Shown: piece by piece, positions 24,392-34,949 of the stretch
Layout: every line of letters begins with the position of its first letter
Numbering within the stretch: the first letter of the stretch is position 1
From: Haberlea rhodopensis
Lineage: Eukaryota > Streptophyta > Magnoliopsida > Lamiales > Gesneriaceae
NCBI GenBank assembly: GCA_907163345.1
Contig: CAJQUN010000015.1
Location: 6,914,886 to 6,978,885, forward strand
Length of the DNA: 64,000 nt
Reading direction: 5' to 3'
Notes under the pieces: generated by a model
The model's database searches: none
Told to the model about the DNA's origin: nothing
What the model saw: only the letters and a program-made list of their open reading frames with translations
Translations under genes and position numbers: made by a program

Positions 24392-25935
24392 TGATAGGCT
24401 TAGATTTTGAGTGTTTTTAACTGTAATTTCTTCCTACTTTCCGTTCTTTTTCCTGGATGATATTATGATTTTTGGTGTTTATTCGTTTGTTTCAGGAAAA
24501 TAGATCGGAAGTGGAAGAAATGAGCCAATATGAAGATAACGGGCGAAATCGAGGCGAGAAAGAACTGAAATTTAGGAAATGAGATTTTTGGAATCTCGAT
24601 CGATCGAGATTTACTCTCGATCGATCGAGCCAGGCAGAGAGTTGAGCATCAAAGAAATTCAAGTCTCGATCGATTGGTACAAATTTCTGATCGATCGAGC
24701 GAGGCAGTGACTCCAGAGCAAATTTTATTAAAGTCTCGATCGATCGGTGGAAAATCTCGATCGATCGAGCGAGACAGTGAGTTTCAAAAGCTGGCATGAA
24801 CAGTGCACCGATCGATCGAGAAAACCTTCCGATCGATCGAGACGCGAAATCCTGAAGATTTTATTTTCCTTTTTTATCGTGATTGTGGGGGTTTTAAGCG
24901 GGAATTTGATTCATTCCAAAAAGGAGAGCAGATCAGACGATTTTTCTGGACAAAAGAAGAGCCCTAGCCGCCGCCAAGGAGATCCGTTCTTCCGGTTCTT
25001 CGCCCGAGTCAAAACCAATCAATTCCGGAGTGCAAGGAAGGAACAAGAGAAGAAATCACGGTGCAGCACGGATTCATCCACCGTTTATCGTATTTCTAAA
25101 CTTTAATTTATTTGATTTTCAATTCCATTTGATGTTTTTGAGGTCGAGAGACAATAAAACTCTTATGTATTTGATTTGAATTAAATTTAGTTTATATTAT
25201 TGAGTTTTAGTTTCATTGTGGTTGATTATTGATTCATTGGTATTTGAGTGCATTGATTGTTATTGTTCATAAATTAATTGCTTGTGTAGATCAAAGTCTA
25301 GCTAGCTTTGATTGAATTTGAGGGTTACAGCCGAGATCGAGAGATAACGTTGTAACACGCTCCATTAATTTATGATGTATGTTACGATTGAGATAGAGAG
25401 ATGATATCGCATACGTGAGAACTTGGAATCGAGAGATTTAGAGTTATAAGGTTTTGATAATCTATGCAACTTTGAATTAGTAAATAGGTGCACGAGAGTG
25501 ACTTATTCTAATTTATCGTTAGTTTCTTTACAGCTCGAGAGAGTGTATCGAATAATATCGAAAACCGTTCACCTTTAAAATCAATTGGTTGATAATTTGA
25601 GAATTCTATTGAATCATTAGAGATAACATAATTGAACGACGAGCTCGGTGATTTTCTCGAGTAACTTACCTTTGCATTTCCGGAACCATCCTATTCATTA
25701 TTTCTAGTTTAAATCTTTATTCTTTAGTTTAATTTTAGCTCTAGTTAATCAAACTTCTTAAATCGTAGGCTAAATATAATTTTATTAATCTTATTTGGTA
25801 CTTATACGTTAGTCCCTGTGGATTCGACAACCCGTACTTAATTTTCACTATACTAAAACTTGACAACCGTGCACTTGCGGTAGAATCGCTTCACACCATT
25901 CTTTGAAATACTTTTGTTTAAAAATAAAGCGGTCA
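24392..25935 (+). repeat. 5' LTR of the Gypsy element
   Basis: 1544 bp, TG...CA ended. Near its start (24595-24845) it holds about ten copies of CTCGATCGATCGAG or its halves. Compared with the 3' LTR it has an extra 13 bp near 25550-25565. The minus-strand frame through the palindromes (24492-24797) recurs in the other LTR and is not a gene. Confidence 0.95.
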
Positions 25936-25941
25936 AGTTTT

Positions 25942-25959
25942 TGGCGCCGTTGCCGGGGA
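25942..25959 (+). promoter_or_regulatory. Primer-binding site
   Basis: TGGCGCCGTTGCCGGGGA lies six bases inside the 5' LTR. This is the usual minus-strand primer site of Athila/Tat-type plant Gypsy elements, complementary to a tRNA 3' end (Asp tRNA in Athila by established knowledge; not checked here). Confidence 0.85.
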
Positions 25960-26117
25960 CTAATCTGTATAATATCATACGAGATTAGTTAATTGTAATT
26001 TAGCCAATTATTTTATTATTGCGTTTTTGTTTTCTTTTTCTTTTTGTTATTTTCGAAAAAAAAAACTTTATTATTTTATTTAAGTATGTTATTTGTTTTT
26101 CTTGCGAGGTACTTGTG

Positions 26118-27134
26118 ATGCTTCATCAACAAGTCTTCACAAGATTTGCCCAACAATTTTCAGAGCCGTTTTATTCGGCGTGGGAGAGATTCAATGAACT
26201 GGCAGACACATTCAGGTATCACAACTTTTCGAACTATACTCTTCTGCAACATTTCTTCAAAGGTTTGGATGCACAGACACGAGGATGGGTATTCAAAGGA
26301 GCACTGATGAATGGGAGTCCCCTGGTTGATAGAGATGAGGACAGTGTATTACACCTGTTCAATGATATGGCGGACTTCGATTACCACTGGCATTGTGATC
26401 CTTCCTTGCAAGGTTGGAGTCACCAATACCCACCAGAGCCTCACTACCCTAATGATACGCACCAAACCTTTGAGCATCACGGCGCGAAGAAAGATAGTTT
26501 TGTAGAAGGAACGGCTCAATCAGAGAATATGTTATTTAGACTCATGGCATCAACTGAGCAACGTTTAGAGAACCAGACCAATTATATACGTCATCTAGAG
26601 CAGCAATTTGCAATTCTAGTGGAAACCATCTCAATGAGCTGCCAAGAGGAGGAGACGAGATCTACAAATCAGGCCTGGTTACATGATGATGATCACTCAA
26701 CCAATCAAGTTTGGGGGAGTGATCCGACTCATGGGGAAGAATCAAGGGAAGTTGAGCCTATGGAAGTGATTGAGCCTACAGTGGAAAAGGCATCTGAGGA
26801 GATCCTATGGGACAACGACCCAAGAGTGAAGTTGGATGATGAGATTTTCGAGAAATTTGATATCCACCCATCGATGAAGGCATGTTATGGGCCATATGTG
26901 GATACGAATTCCTCATCGATGCCACCAGCTTCACCGCACTACGCCATCCATGAGATGAAGCCAATTCAAGAATCATTCTCCCATGCTCACTATGTCATGA
27001 AGAAAGTTGTTGGAGCAACGAGCTTACACCATTACACTCTTGCCAAGCTTGAGGGCATACTATATGAAGACCCATTAGTAGTATCATACGATACTTACTA
27101 TGGGCGGCAACCGCTCTTTGATGGTTGCTTCTGA
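26118..27134 (+). CDS. Athila-like gag protein of the non-autonomous Gypsy element
   Basis: An open frame of 338 residues. I take the first ATG (26118, MLHQQVFTRF) as start because the frame upstream has none. The retrotransposon gag (capsid) domain lies at about residues 5-85: SEPFYSAWERFNELADTFRY, LLQHFFKGLDAQTRGWV, LMNGSPLVDRDEDSVLHLF are the helices typical of Athila gags. Residues about 145-175 look coiled-coil (TEQRLENQTNYIRHLEQQFA). The second half is acidic and rich in Glu, and its last 100 residues (from HPSMKACYGPY to DGCF) match nothing I know. There is no CCHC zinc knuckle, so nucleic acid binding would have to be done elsewhere. The frame has no stop or shift, unlike every other retroelement gene here, which agrees with the young LTRs. 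Confidence 0.8.
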   Translation: MLHQQVFTRFAQQFSEPFYSAWERFNELADTFRYHNFSNYTLLQHFFKGLDAQTRGWVFKGALMNGSPLVDRDEDSVLHLFNDMADFDYHWHCDPSLQGWSHQYPPEPHYPNDTHQTFEHHGAKKDSFVEGTAQSENMLFRLMASTEQRLENQTNYIRHLEQQFAILVETISMSCQEEETRSTNQAWLHDDDHSTNQVWGSDPTHGEESREVEPMEVIEPTVEKASEEILWDNDPRVKLDDEIFEKFDIHPSMKACYGPYVDTNSSSMPPASPHYAIHEMKPIQESFSHAHYVMKKVVGATSLHHYTLAKLEGILYEDPLVVSYDTYYGRQPLFDGCF

Positions 27135-28681
27135 TGGTCAAGCCGACGACTAGAAATCAGCGCTTCTTGGGAGGCAACCCAAGCGTATCCTTTTGCATTT
27201 AGCTTTGTTTTATTTTCAATTTTGCATTTAGTTTGTTTTTCTCTCTTGTCGATTTTTTTTTCTAGCATCCTTCTTTTGCGAGGTACTCAAGTGGAGCGAT
27301 GAACCCTTACAGCAGTGGAGCTTTCAAAAGCCGAACTTCCTCAACCCTCATGCAAGCGTCTTGATCAGGGGAGTTACTTTTTCCCTTTTGATTCTTTTAA
27401 ACATTGAGGACAATGTTTCAGTTAAGTTTGGGGGAGTGGCTTGCGTGTTTAATCTTGCGTGTTTAACTTGTTTTATCCGCATGTTGTGTGCTTAATTGTC
27501 ACTTGAACCGTCCTTGAGTGCTATCACAAATTTTTTTTTAGAAAATGAGTTATTCTTGAGAAATGATGAGTTGGATTTGCAACGGTAATACATGATGAAA
27601 TTAATCCTCAGCTAGATAGGAGTCATGAAAATGTTTAACTTGTTTGCTTATATCCTTTGTTAACCATATGTCAAAACTGAGGAATAATTTGAGCACTTAT
27701 TGAGTCATGATTGAGTGAAGTATGTATTGATTAAATTGAAAATTTGTGTTAACTATGATGAGTCTTGAGTATCTTAGATAACTCTACAGTTTAGTTGAAA
27801 GCACTTTGAGGCGAAATTTATAATTAGGAACTAGACTTGGAGATGATTTAGGCGATCTTTGGACCGTTTGAGCCTTTCAAGCCTACCTGGTATACATTAT
27901 TCCTTAGTGTCCCCTTTTGAGCCTTATTGAAAAAGAATGGTATATGCATTGCATATGATTAGACCCCCATTCGGCATTCTTGGCAAACTCATTATACCCA
28001 CCTTGGTTTGAGCCTAAAAGAACAATTTTATCCATCCCTAGGAGAGTATAATGAATCTCATTCATTGCACGGAATTGTTATATGCAAATGAGTTTAAAAA
28101 GGACGAAAGAATGAGCAAAGAAAAAAGAAATGTTGTAGAGAAAAGCCTTGAAAAGAAAATTTGAATAAGACCCAAAGTGGCCAAGGCTAGAAAAAGTTGA
28201 AGAGAAGCTCAATAGTGTGCGAAAAAAGTATTGAACTGATTCTATTGTACTCTCTTCTTTGAATTCATCCTACCTTTTCTTTGGAGCTGACACCAAAGAC
28301 CTAACGTTATAAGCTTTTAAAGTCCTGTTGATCCAAGTCTAGGGAATAATTACATTAGTGGAGAAGTGATGTATAGTAAATTTGTAGAGTAGTTCAAAGT
28401 AATCTTGACTAGGAGTTGATATGGCACATGTTGATCTTAAAGATATGTATGTAACTCATGTTTGACAATAGCACACACGCACGTTCCGATGTTGCGATGT
28501 ATTGTTTAACTTAGGAGAAATTGCTTCTTGTTAAGTGTTGAAGGACTTCTATTGATGTGTAAGTAGGATTTCTGAGATTTTACGTATGTTGTAAAGATGA
28601 TTCATGCTTAGTATCGAGTTTAACTTTTCTTTTTGAGCTTATTGCTTGCTCGAGGACGATCAAGTCTAAGTTTGGGGGAGT
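27135..28681 (+). other. Non-coding 3' part of the Gypsy element
   Basis: No reading frame of note. CTTGGGAGGCAACCCAAG at 27166-27183 forms a six-base stem with six-base loop and is a familiar mark of Athila-type elements downstream of the coding part. AGTTTGGGGGAGT occurs at 27423-27435 and again at 28669-28681 as the functional polypurine tract; a further GTTTGGGGGAGT lies inside gag at 26709-26720. Confidence 0.7.
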
Positions 28682-30215
28682 TGATAGGCTTAGATTTTGA
28701 GTGTTTTTAACTGTAATTTCTTCCTACTTTCCGTTCTTTTTCCTGGATGATATTATGTTTTTTGGTGTTTATTCGTTTGTTTCAGGAAAATAGATCGGAA
28801 GTGGAAGAAATGAGCCAATATGAAGATAACGGGCGAAATCGAGGCGAGAAAGAACTGAAATTTAGGACATGAGATTTTCGGAATCTCGATCGATCGAGAT
28901 TTACTCTCGATCGATCGAGCCAGGCAGAGAGTTGAGCATCAAAGAAATTCAAGTCTCGATCGATTGGTACAAATTTCCAATCGATCGAGCGAGGCAGTGA
29001 CTCCAGAGCAAATTTTATTAAAGTCTCGATCGATCGGTGGAAAATCTCGATCGATCGAGCGAGACAGTGAGTTTCAAAAGCTGGCATGAACAGTGCACCG
29101 ATCGATCGAGAAAACCTTCCGATCGATCGAGACGCGAAATCCTGAAGATTTTATTTTCCTTTTTTATCGTGATTGTGGGGGTTTTAAGCGGGAATTTGAT
29201 TCATTCCAAAAAGGAGAGCAGATCAGACGATTTTTCTGGACAAAAGAAGAGCCCTAGCCGCCGCCAAGGAGATCCGTTCTTCCGGTTCTTCGCCCGAGTC
29301 AAAACCAATCAATTCCGGAGTGCAAGGAAGGAACAAGAGAAGAAATCACGGTGCAACGCACGGATTCATCCACCGTTTATCGTATTTCTAAACTTTAATT
29401 TATTTGATTTTCAATTCCATTTGATGTTTTTGAGGTCGAGAGACAATAAAACTCTTATGTATTTGATTTGAATTAAATTTAGTTTATATTATTGAGTTTT
29501 AGTTTCATTGTGGTTGATTATTGATTCATTGGCATTTGAGTGCATTGATTGTTATTGTTCATAAATTAATTGCTTGTGTAGATCAAAGTCTAGCTAGCTT
29601 TGATTGAATTTGAGGGTTACAGCCGAGATCGAGAGATAACGTTGTAACACGCTCCATTAATTTATGATGTATGTTACGATTGAGATCGAGAGATGATATC
29701 GCATACGTGAGAACTTGGAATCGAGAGATTTAGAGTTATAAGGTTTTGATAATCTATGCAACTTTGAATTAGTAAATAGGTGCACGAGAGTGACTTATTC
29801 TAATTTATCGTTAGTTTCTTTACAGCTCGAGAGAGTGTATCGAATATTCACCTTTAAAATCAATTGGTTGATAATTTGAGAATTCTATTGAATCATTAGA
29901 GATAACATAATTGAACGACGAGCTCGGTAATTTTCTCGAGTAACTTACCTTTGCATTTCCGGAACCATCCTATTCATTATTTCTAGTTTAAATCTTTATT
30001 CTTTAGTTTAATTTTAGCTCTAGTTAATCAAACTTCTTAAATTGTAGGCTAAATATAATTTTATTAATCTTATTTGGTACTTATACGTTAGTCCCTGTGG
30101 ATTCGACAACCCGTACTTAATTTTCACTATACTAAAACTTGACAACCGTGCACTTGCGGTAGAATCGCTTCACACCATTCTTTGAAATATCTTTTGTTTA
30201 AAAATAAAGCGGTCA
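28682..30215 (+). repeat. 3' LTR of the Gypsy element
   Basis: 1534 bp, near-identical to 24392-25935. Holds the same palindrome cluster at 28885-29135. Followed directly by the TAGGG target duplication. Confidence 0.95.
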
Positions 30216-30220
30216 TAGGG

Positions 30221-31042
30221 TGCTCTTGTATATGGAATTATCTTTGCAAATGCGATGAACTCAAAAGCAATAGAAGTTATCTCATATCTAATCCAACCAT
30301 AAGGGATATAAACAAAGGTTTTCCGAACGTGAATCATAAAATTGAGTTGGTCCTACAAACGTACATTGATAGTTACCTGGATTCCTTAAGGCCTTGAGCA
30401 ACCAATTACAATTTTTTTTTCCGTCCTTGTTCAGCAGGGCGATGATGGAATTCAACTAATCTTTTTCTTTTCCTGTTTTCCAAAACTTTGTCAATGTACT
30501 CTCGGTGTTCTTCAACTGAAAAGCTTGCATATTTTTGTGTTGAAGATTCGGATCTACTCTTTCTTGCATCATCTTCAAATTACATTAAAGTTAGATAATG
30601 ATTATAGAATACAATCCTAGTTTATGTTGATACACTTCATATGCAAGAATAGATAATTTTTTTAGACGTAAAAAGTAAAAAGATGTAAAAAATTGTTAGA
30701 TTTACGTGTACACAAATAAAATAAAATATTTATCTAAAGAACACGGTCTCCAACACTTCTACTTGACAGAATGTGTGGTATGCTTTCCACTGAAATTCAG
30801 GATAATGTAAGACAGCAGTTTTGCACCCAATTAATCAGAAGACGAAAACAATCAGGTGGGTTTTTCTTGTCAATGTATCAACACGTAAATGGTAGGTGAT
30901 GGCCAAGAAAGTGGAGCAGATCAAAAGTACAATCTTGGAAAATCCTGTAATAATTCATTTGTATATTAAACTCCAACTACAATAGTATTTTAATTTCATA
31001 ATAATGTTACATAAAAGTAACGGAGAAATTTATAAAATTATC
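30221..31042. other. Host DNA between two retrotransposons
   Basis: An 820-bp island of host sequence between the Gypsy element and the Copia element. The only protein-like content is the possible minus-strand exon at 30386-30569. TTATC at 31038-31042 is the left target duplication of the Copia element. Confidence 0.6.
30386..30569 (-). CDS. Possible terminal exon of an unidentified gene
   Basis: On the minus strand an acceptor-like TTTGAAG at about 30570 is followed by about 60 codons ending in TAA (30386-30388). The product is charged and Lys/Arg-rich: SVEEHREYIDKVLENRKRKR, then LVEFHHRPAEQGRKKK. The composition looks like a real protein rather than random frame, but I recognise no family, and no upstream exon was found before the Copia insertion at 31043. 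It could equally be a pseudogene scrap. Confidence 0.3.
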
Positions 31043-31414
31043 TGTTAGCATAAATGCCCTATAAGCCAAACGTTGGCCCGATGTGCTTTATATTAACCCT
31101 GGCCCAAATTAGCTAATTACAACTATAAATACGACATCACTCTAGGGTTAAATATAATTCCATTTACTCTTATGAAACGCTAACACCAAATTAGCACTGG
31201 TTCTGAGCTTGTAGGTCTGGTCAGGTTAGTTGGACTCGAGGGTCACTGCCGTCAGAATTACATCAGTGAACGGTAATCTCTTTTCGTGCATTTGTATTCG
31301 ATTTATGCATGTTAATATATGAATCATGCGCGATCGATCCGTCATCGGGTCAGATCTGTTTATGTTTATTTTTCGCTGCGTTTGGATCTGAGGTCGGGGT
31401 ACGAAAACTCAACA
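31043..31414 (+). repeat. 5' LTR of the Copia element
   Basis: 372 bp, TG...CA ends. Two bases after it begins the primer site TGGTATCAGAGCC (31416-31428). Confidence 0.92.
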
Positions 31415-31415
31415 G

Positions 31416-31428
31416 TGGTATCAGAGCC
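31416..31428 (+). promoter_or_regulatory. Primer-binding site (initiator Met tRNA)
   Basis: TGGTATCAGAGCC directly downstream of the 5' LTR, the standard primer site of plant Copia elements. Confidence 0.9.
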
Positions 31429-32199
31429 AGGTTGCGCTTTGACTCATGTATTCAATACTTAATTTTTATTAGATTGTCCCCACGTGATATTAATAGTGTT
31501 GGATTTTCCGAAATTACACAATGCGGAAAAATATAAAAAATTTATTAAAATGAGTTAATCAACACCCAGAAACCCATCGCCGGAAAACCAAAAGTGTCAT
31601 CTCTCATGGCGGGGGCACGGCGGAGCGGCGGAGAAATTGTTTTCTTCACCCCCGTACGCGTTCCTGGACTGAAATAAAGCGCACAAGTCGATCTGTATGC
31701 GGGACTCGTGCGACCATCTGCAATTGTTGCAGACGATTTCGTCCGATCCTCATTGAAGGTTGAGCAGCAAGGGTGCCATGTATTCTGCAATTGTTGCAGG
31801 TAAAGATCGCGCGAGTCTTTGCGATTCTCGTTGTCTGCGCAGTTATGGTCGGCGACCGACCGACGAGGGTGAGGAGGCGACCCACGTGGGCTGGCAGGCA
31901 AGATTGGCTGGCGGCGCTGGAAACCTAGCTGCCTAACCCTAATTTCGTTTTTAAGGGATGATGAATAGTGAAAATGCGATTTTCAGATTGAAAAATTTAA
32001 AAAAAAATTTTGCCCAAAAATTCGAAAATTGGCTGTAAATATATTTTAAATCAACAATTTAATTTGGGTCCAAATTGTTTGGATTGCATAAATTATTTTT
32101 GGTCATTTTAGATGTTTTATTCGGATATTATTTTTGAAATAATAAATCATAATACTTAATTAATTAAAATATGATTGTAATTTATTAAGTGTAATATGA

Positions 32200-32640
32200 A
32201 GATTTTACAATTAGTTGAAAATTTTAATTAATTAAAAATTGAATAAAAATGTTTCATTTAATTTGTTAATTTTATTTTTGGTTAATATTTTGATTTATAG
32301 ATAAAATAGTGATTTTACCAAGTAGTTGAAAATTTAATTAATTGGAAATTGAATGAAAGTGTTTCATTCAATTTGTTAATTTTATTTCGATTAATATTAT
32401 TATTAAAAGGTAAAATATGGATTTTATCAATTAATTAAAAATTTAATTAATTAAAAATTAAGTGAAAATATTTCATTTAATTTATTAATTTTATTTTCTA
32501 TTAATAAGATGATTAAAAGGTAAAATAGAGGTTTTACCAATTTATTGAAATTTAATTAATTAGAAATTAAATAAAATGATTTTATTTAATTTGTTAATTT
32601 TATTTTCAATTAATGATGCGATTAGTGGGAAATGATAGAA
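32200..32640. repeat. AT-rich tandem repeat in the Copia leader, about four copies
   Basis: Units of roughly 110-120 bp, each with TTTAATTAATTRRAAATT, TTTCATTTAATTTGTTAATT and a GGTAAAATANNGATTTTACC-like inverted pair. Lies in the element's 5' leader between LTR and gag scraps. Confidence 0.75.
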
Positions 32641-33939
32641 TAAATTAATTATTGTGATCCAATTACATGTGCTGTAATTAGTACAATTACATATGATGTA
32701 ATTGTTTAGTTTAATGTTTAATTACATATGTTGTGATTGCATGATGGATGATTACGGGCCTTGACCAATGTGCTTAGGTGAATGTTTAGGCATTATTATT
32801 GTGATTTTGATTATCGGGTCTGCGAGCCTGCTCTCTCTATTTTCTGATGTATCCCACCCCGGAATTGTATCCATATTCTCTTGTTTGCACGATTTAAATG
32901 TAAAATCATTAGAATTAGTGGGACATCAAGATTGAAGATGGAGCATCAAGAATCAAGACATGTATAATGGAAGCAAAAATGTAATAGGATTGCATTACAA
33001 ACTTGCATCACCTTAGACGGACTTGAGATCCACGAATGGCTCACGTGGATCAATTAGGAAAATGTCGTAATCATCCATATTTATTTTGATTATGCATGTG
33101 ATATATGATAAATGTTTGTTTGTATGTTTTATTAGTACATATAATTGCATGAATAAAACATAGTTGTATGAATCCGGCAAGCGAACAAACAAACAAGCAC
33201 TTGATGAGATTTTAAAATACAGTTAAATCCCTCTTTTGAATATAATTCAAAATTTTAATATCAAACTGATAAGGGGAGCTCAAAAGAGTTTGTTGCTTCC
33301 TGTCTTCCATCAACAGTTAAGCCATGAGACGCTACTTGTGTTATATTGCCTTACTCACCCACGTGGGGGTATCTGACATGGGAAAACTGTGTTTAATTGC
33401 CACATAATTAAGGTGCGGTTATGTTAACCTTCTAGATTACTCACCCACGTGGAGTCTTTTGGGCGTGACATTTCCATCCGTGGGATGGGTTAGTTTTGAC
33501 GTGAGAATGCATAATTGTCCTGCCCACATAGGATTATGCCAATCGCGAGACAAATATCTTGGGGGTTGCATATGATGCAATTGTGATCTACCTTTAGTAT
33601 CATGAAGCCGGTGGGCCCACGTCTGAGGTTTTCATGAGCTAGCTGGACTCCAAGCCCACTAAGAAAATATGATTTTCAGTTCATTTGTCATGAGGGTGAT
33701 GAATTCAAAAATTTTAGTGGGAGCATTCAATAACTAAAGTCCATAGTTTTTTAATTAATTAATAATCAAACGGTTTGCTTATATTTTCTATTTATTCTCA
33801 TTATTGTGATTGCCGTGAATTCGATTACATCAAGTCTCGATAAAAACAAATTATCCACCAAATTATTCTGATTGACTATTAATTGTAAAATAGTGTTTGC
33901 TTCTAAAAAGTTACTATATACCCTTGGAGGGAGCCTCCT

Positions 33940-34440
33940 GTTGAAGTGTCTCCCGGTTCGTCTCATGAAGAGATCACCACACTTTTGAAGTGATGAGACG
34001 ATGATCTCGAGACTAGGTGCTATATGATAGCATCAATGTCAAATGAGTTCAACATGGATATGAGAAATTTGTTCACACTGCTGATATTTTCCAACACCTG
34101 CAAATGTTGTTAGGTGAATGAACGCGATTGCTGAGACTCGCGATTTCAAAAGAGCTATTTTCATTTCACATGCGAGATGAGGCTTCGGTCTATGAGCATG
34201 GTGTAAGAAAATCACTTGTTGAGAAATTAAAAAATCTGAATGTGACAATACCTCATTAACTGACTGTAGATTTGATCTTATAGTCAAAATGTTGGAAACT
34301 CATAAGTCCTTGATTCAAAAGGAGAAACGTGTTCTTCTTGTCGAATCTTATACCAATGGTAGGAAGAGTTCAAGGATAAGAAGAGGAAGGGAAATGGTTC
34401 ACAACCTCAAAAGATGAAAATGGATATAGTAGCAACTAAG
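33940..34440 (+). pseudogene. Copia gag remnant
   Basis: Short readable pieces in changing frames recall Copia gag: MREGSSVYEHGVRMIR-like wording near 34165-34210 (here MRDEASVYEHGVRKS) and DLIVKMLETHKSLIQKEK near 34272-34325. Many stops. No zinc knuckle could be read. Confidence 0.55.
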
Positions 34441-34949
34441 AAAGGAGAGACATCTATGTTTTCACTGCTGATCATGTCACAAAACTGCAAGGAAACCTAG
34501 ATCAGAAGCGTTCTGAAAATGGTGTATTTTATAAAAATTAATGTTTATATGGTTTCTATTTCCTTGGTATATGATACCAATTGTGCTCACATCTTTGCAA
34601 AGAGTTGCAGATATTGAGAAGAAGTTGAGAGCACTAGGAAGGTGAAACCTATCTGAGGCTAAGCATTGTAGCAAGAGTTGTTGCAAAGGCTGTTTGAAAT
34701 ATTTACATTTATTTAATATAAAATCTTGAACTAGTTAGGAACTGGTTTGAACAATTATTTATTTGTTCTATATTTAATCATGAACATTGTTCCTATTTTG
34801 ATATAGAAGGATATTCTTTTAAATTTGCGAATGTGATTTGCAGTATTTTTAAGAATGCATGTTTTATTGAAGCTAGTGAACTTATGAAAGATTAGTATGA
34901 TTATGTTCAAAGAATATAAAATGAATGATAATTTTTAAATCCCACATAT

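Larger units (their letters stand above)
24392..30215 (+). mobile_element. Non-autonomous Ty3/Gypsy (Athila-like) LTR retrotransposon, complete
   Basis: LTRs at 24392-25935 (1544 bp) and 28682-30215 (1534 bp) both run TGATAGGCTTAG...GCGGTCA. Perfect target duplication TAGGG at 24387-24391 and 30216-30220. Primer site TGGCGCCGTTGCCGGGGA at 25942-25959, as in Athila-type elements; polypurine tract GTTTGGGGGAGT ends at 28681 against the 3' LTR. By eye the LTRs differ at about ten positions plus one 13-bp and two tiny indels, that is under 1 percent substitutions, so insertion was recent. The 2.75 kb interior holds one open gag-like frame (26118-27134) and no pol, so reverse transcriptase and integrase must come from elsewhere. 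Confidence 0.95.

Noticed and set aside
24492..25106. Open frames on both strands in the Gypsy LTR, recurring in the other LTR
   Set aside because: They overlap each other in the palindrome-rich part of the LTR and match no protein family.
31545..31901. Minus-strand frame of 118 codons with Arg/Ser/Pro-rich product
   Set aside because: Lies in the GC-rich leader of the Copia element, antisense to it, without homology; probably a composition effect.
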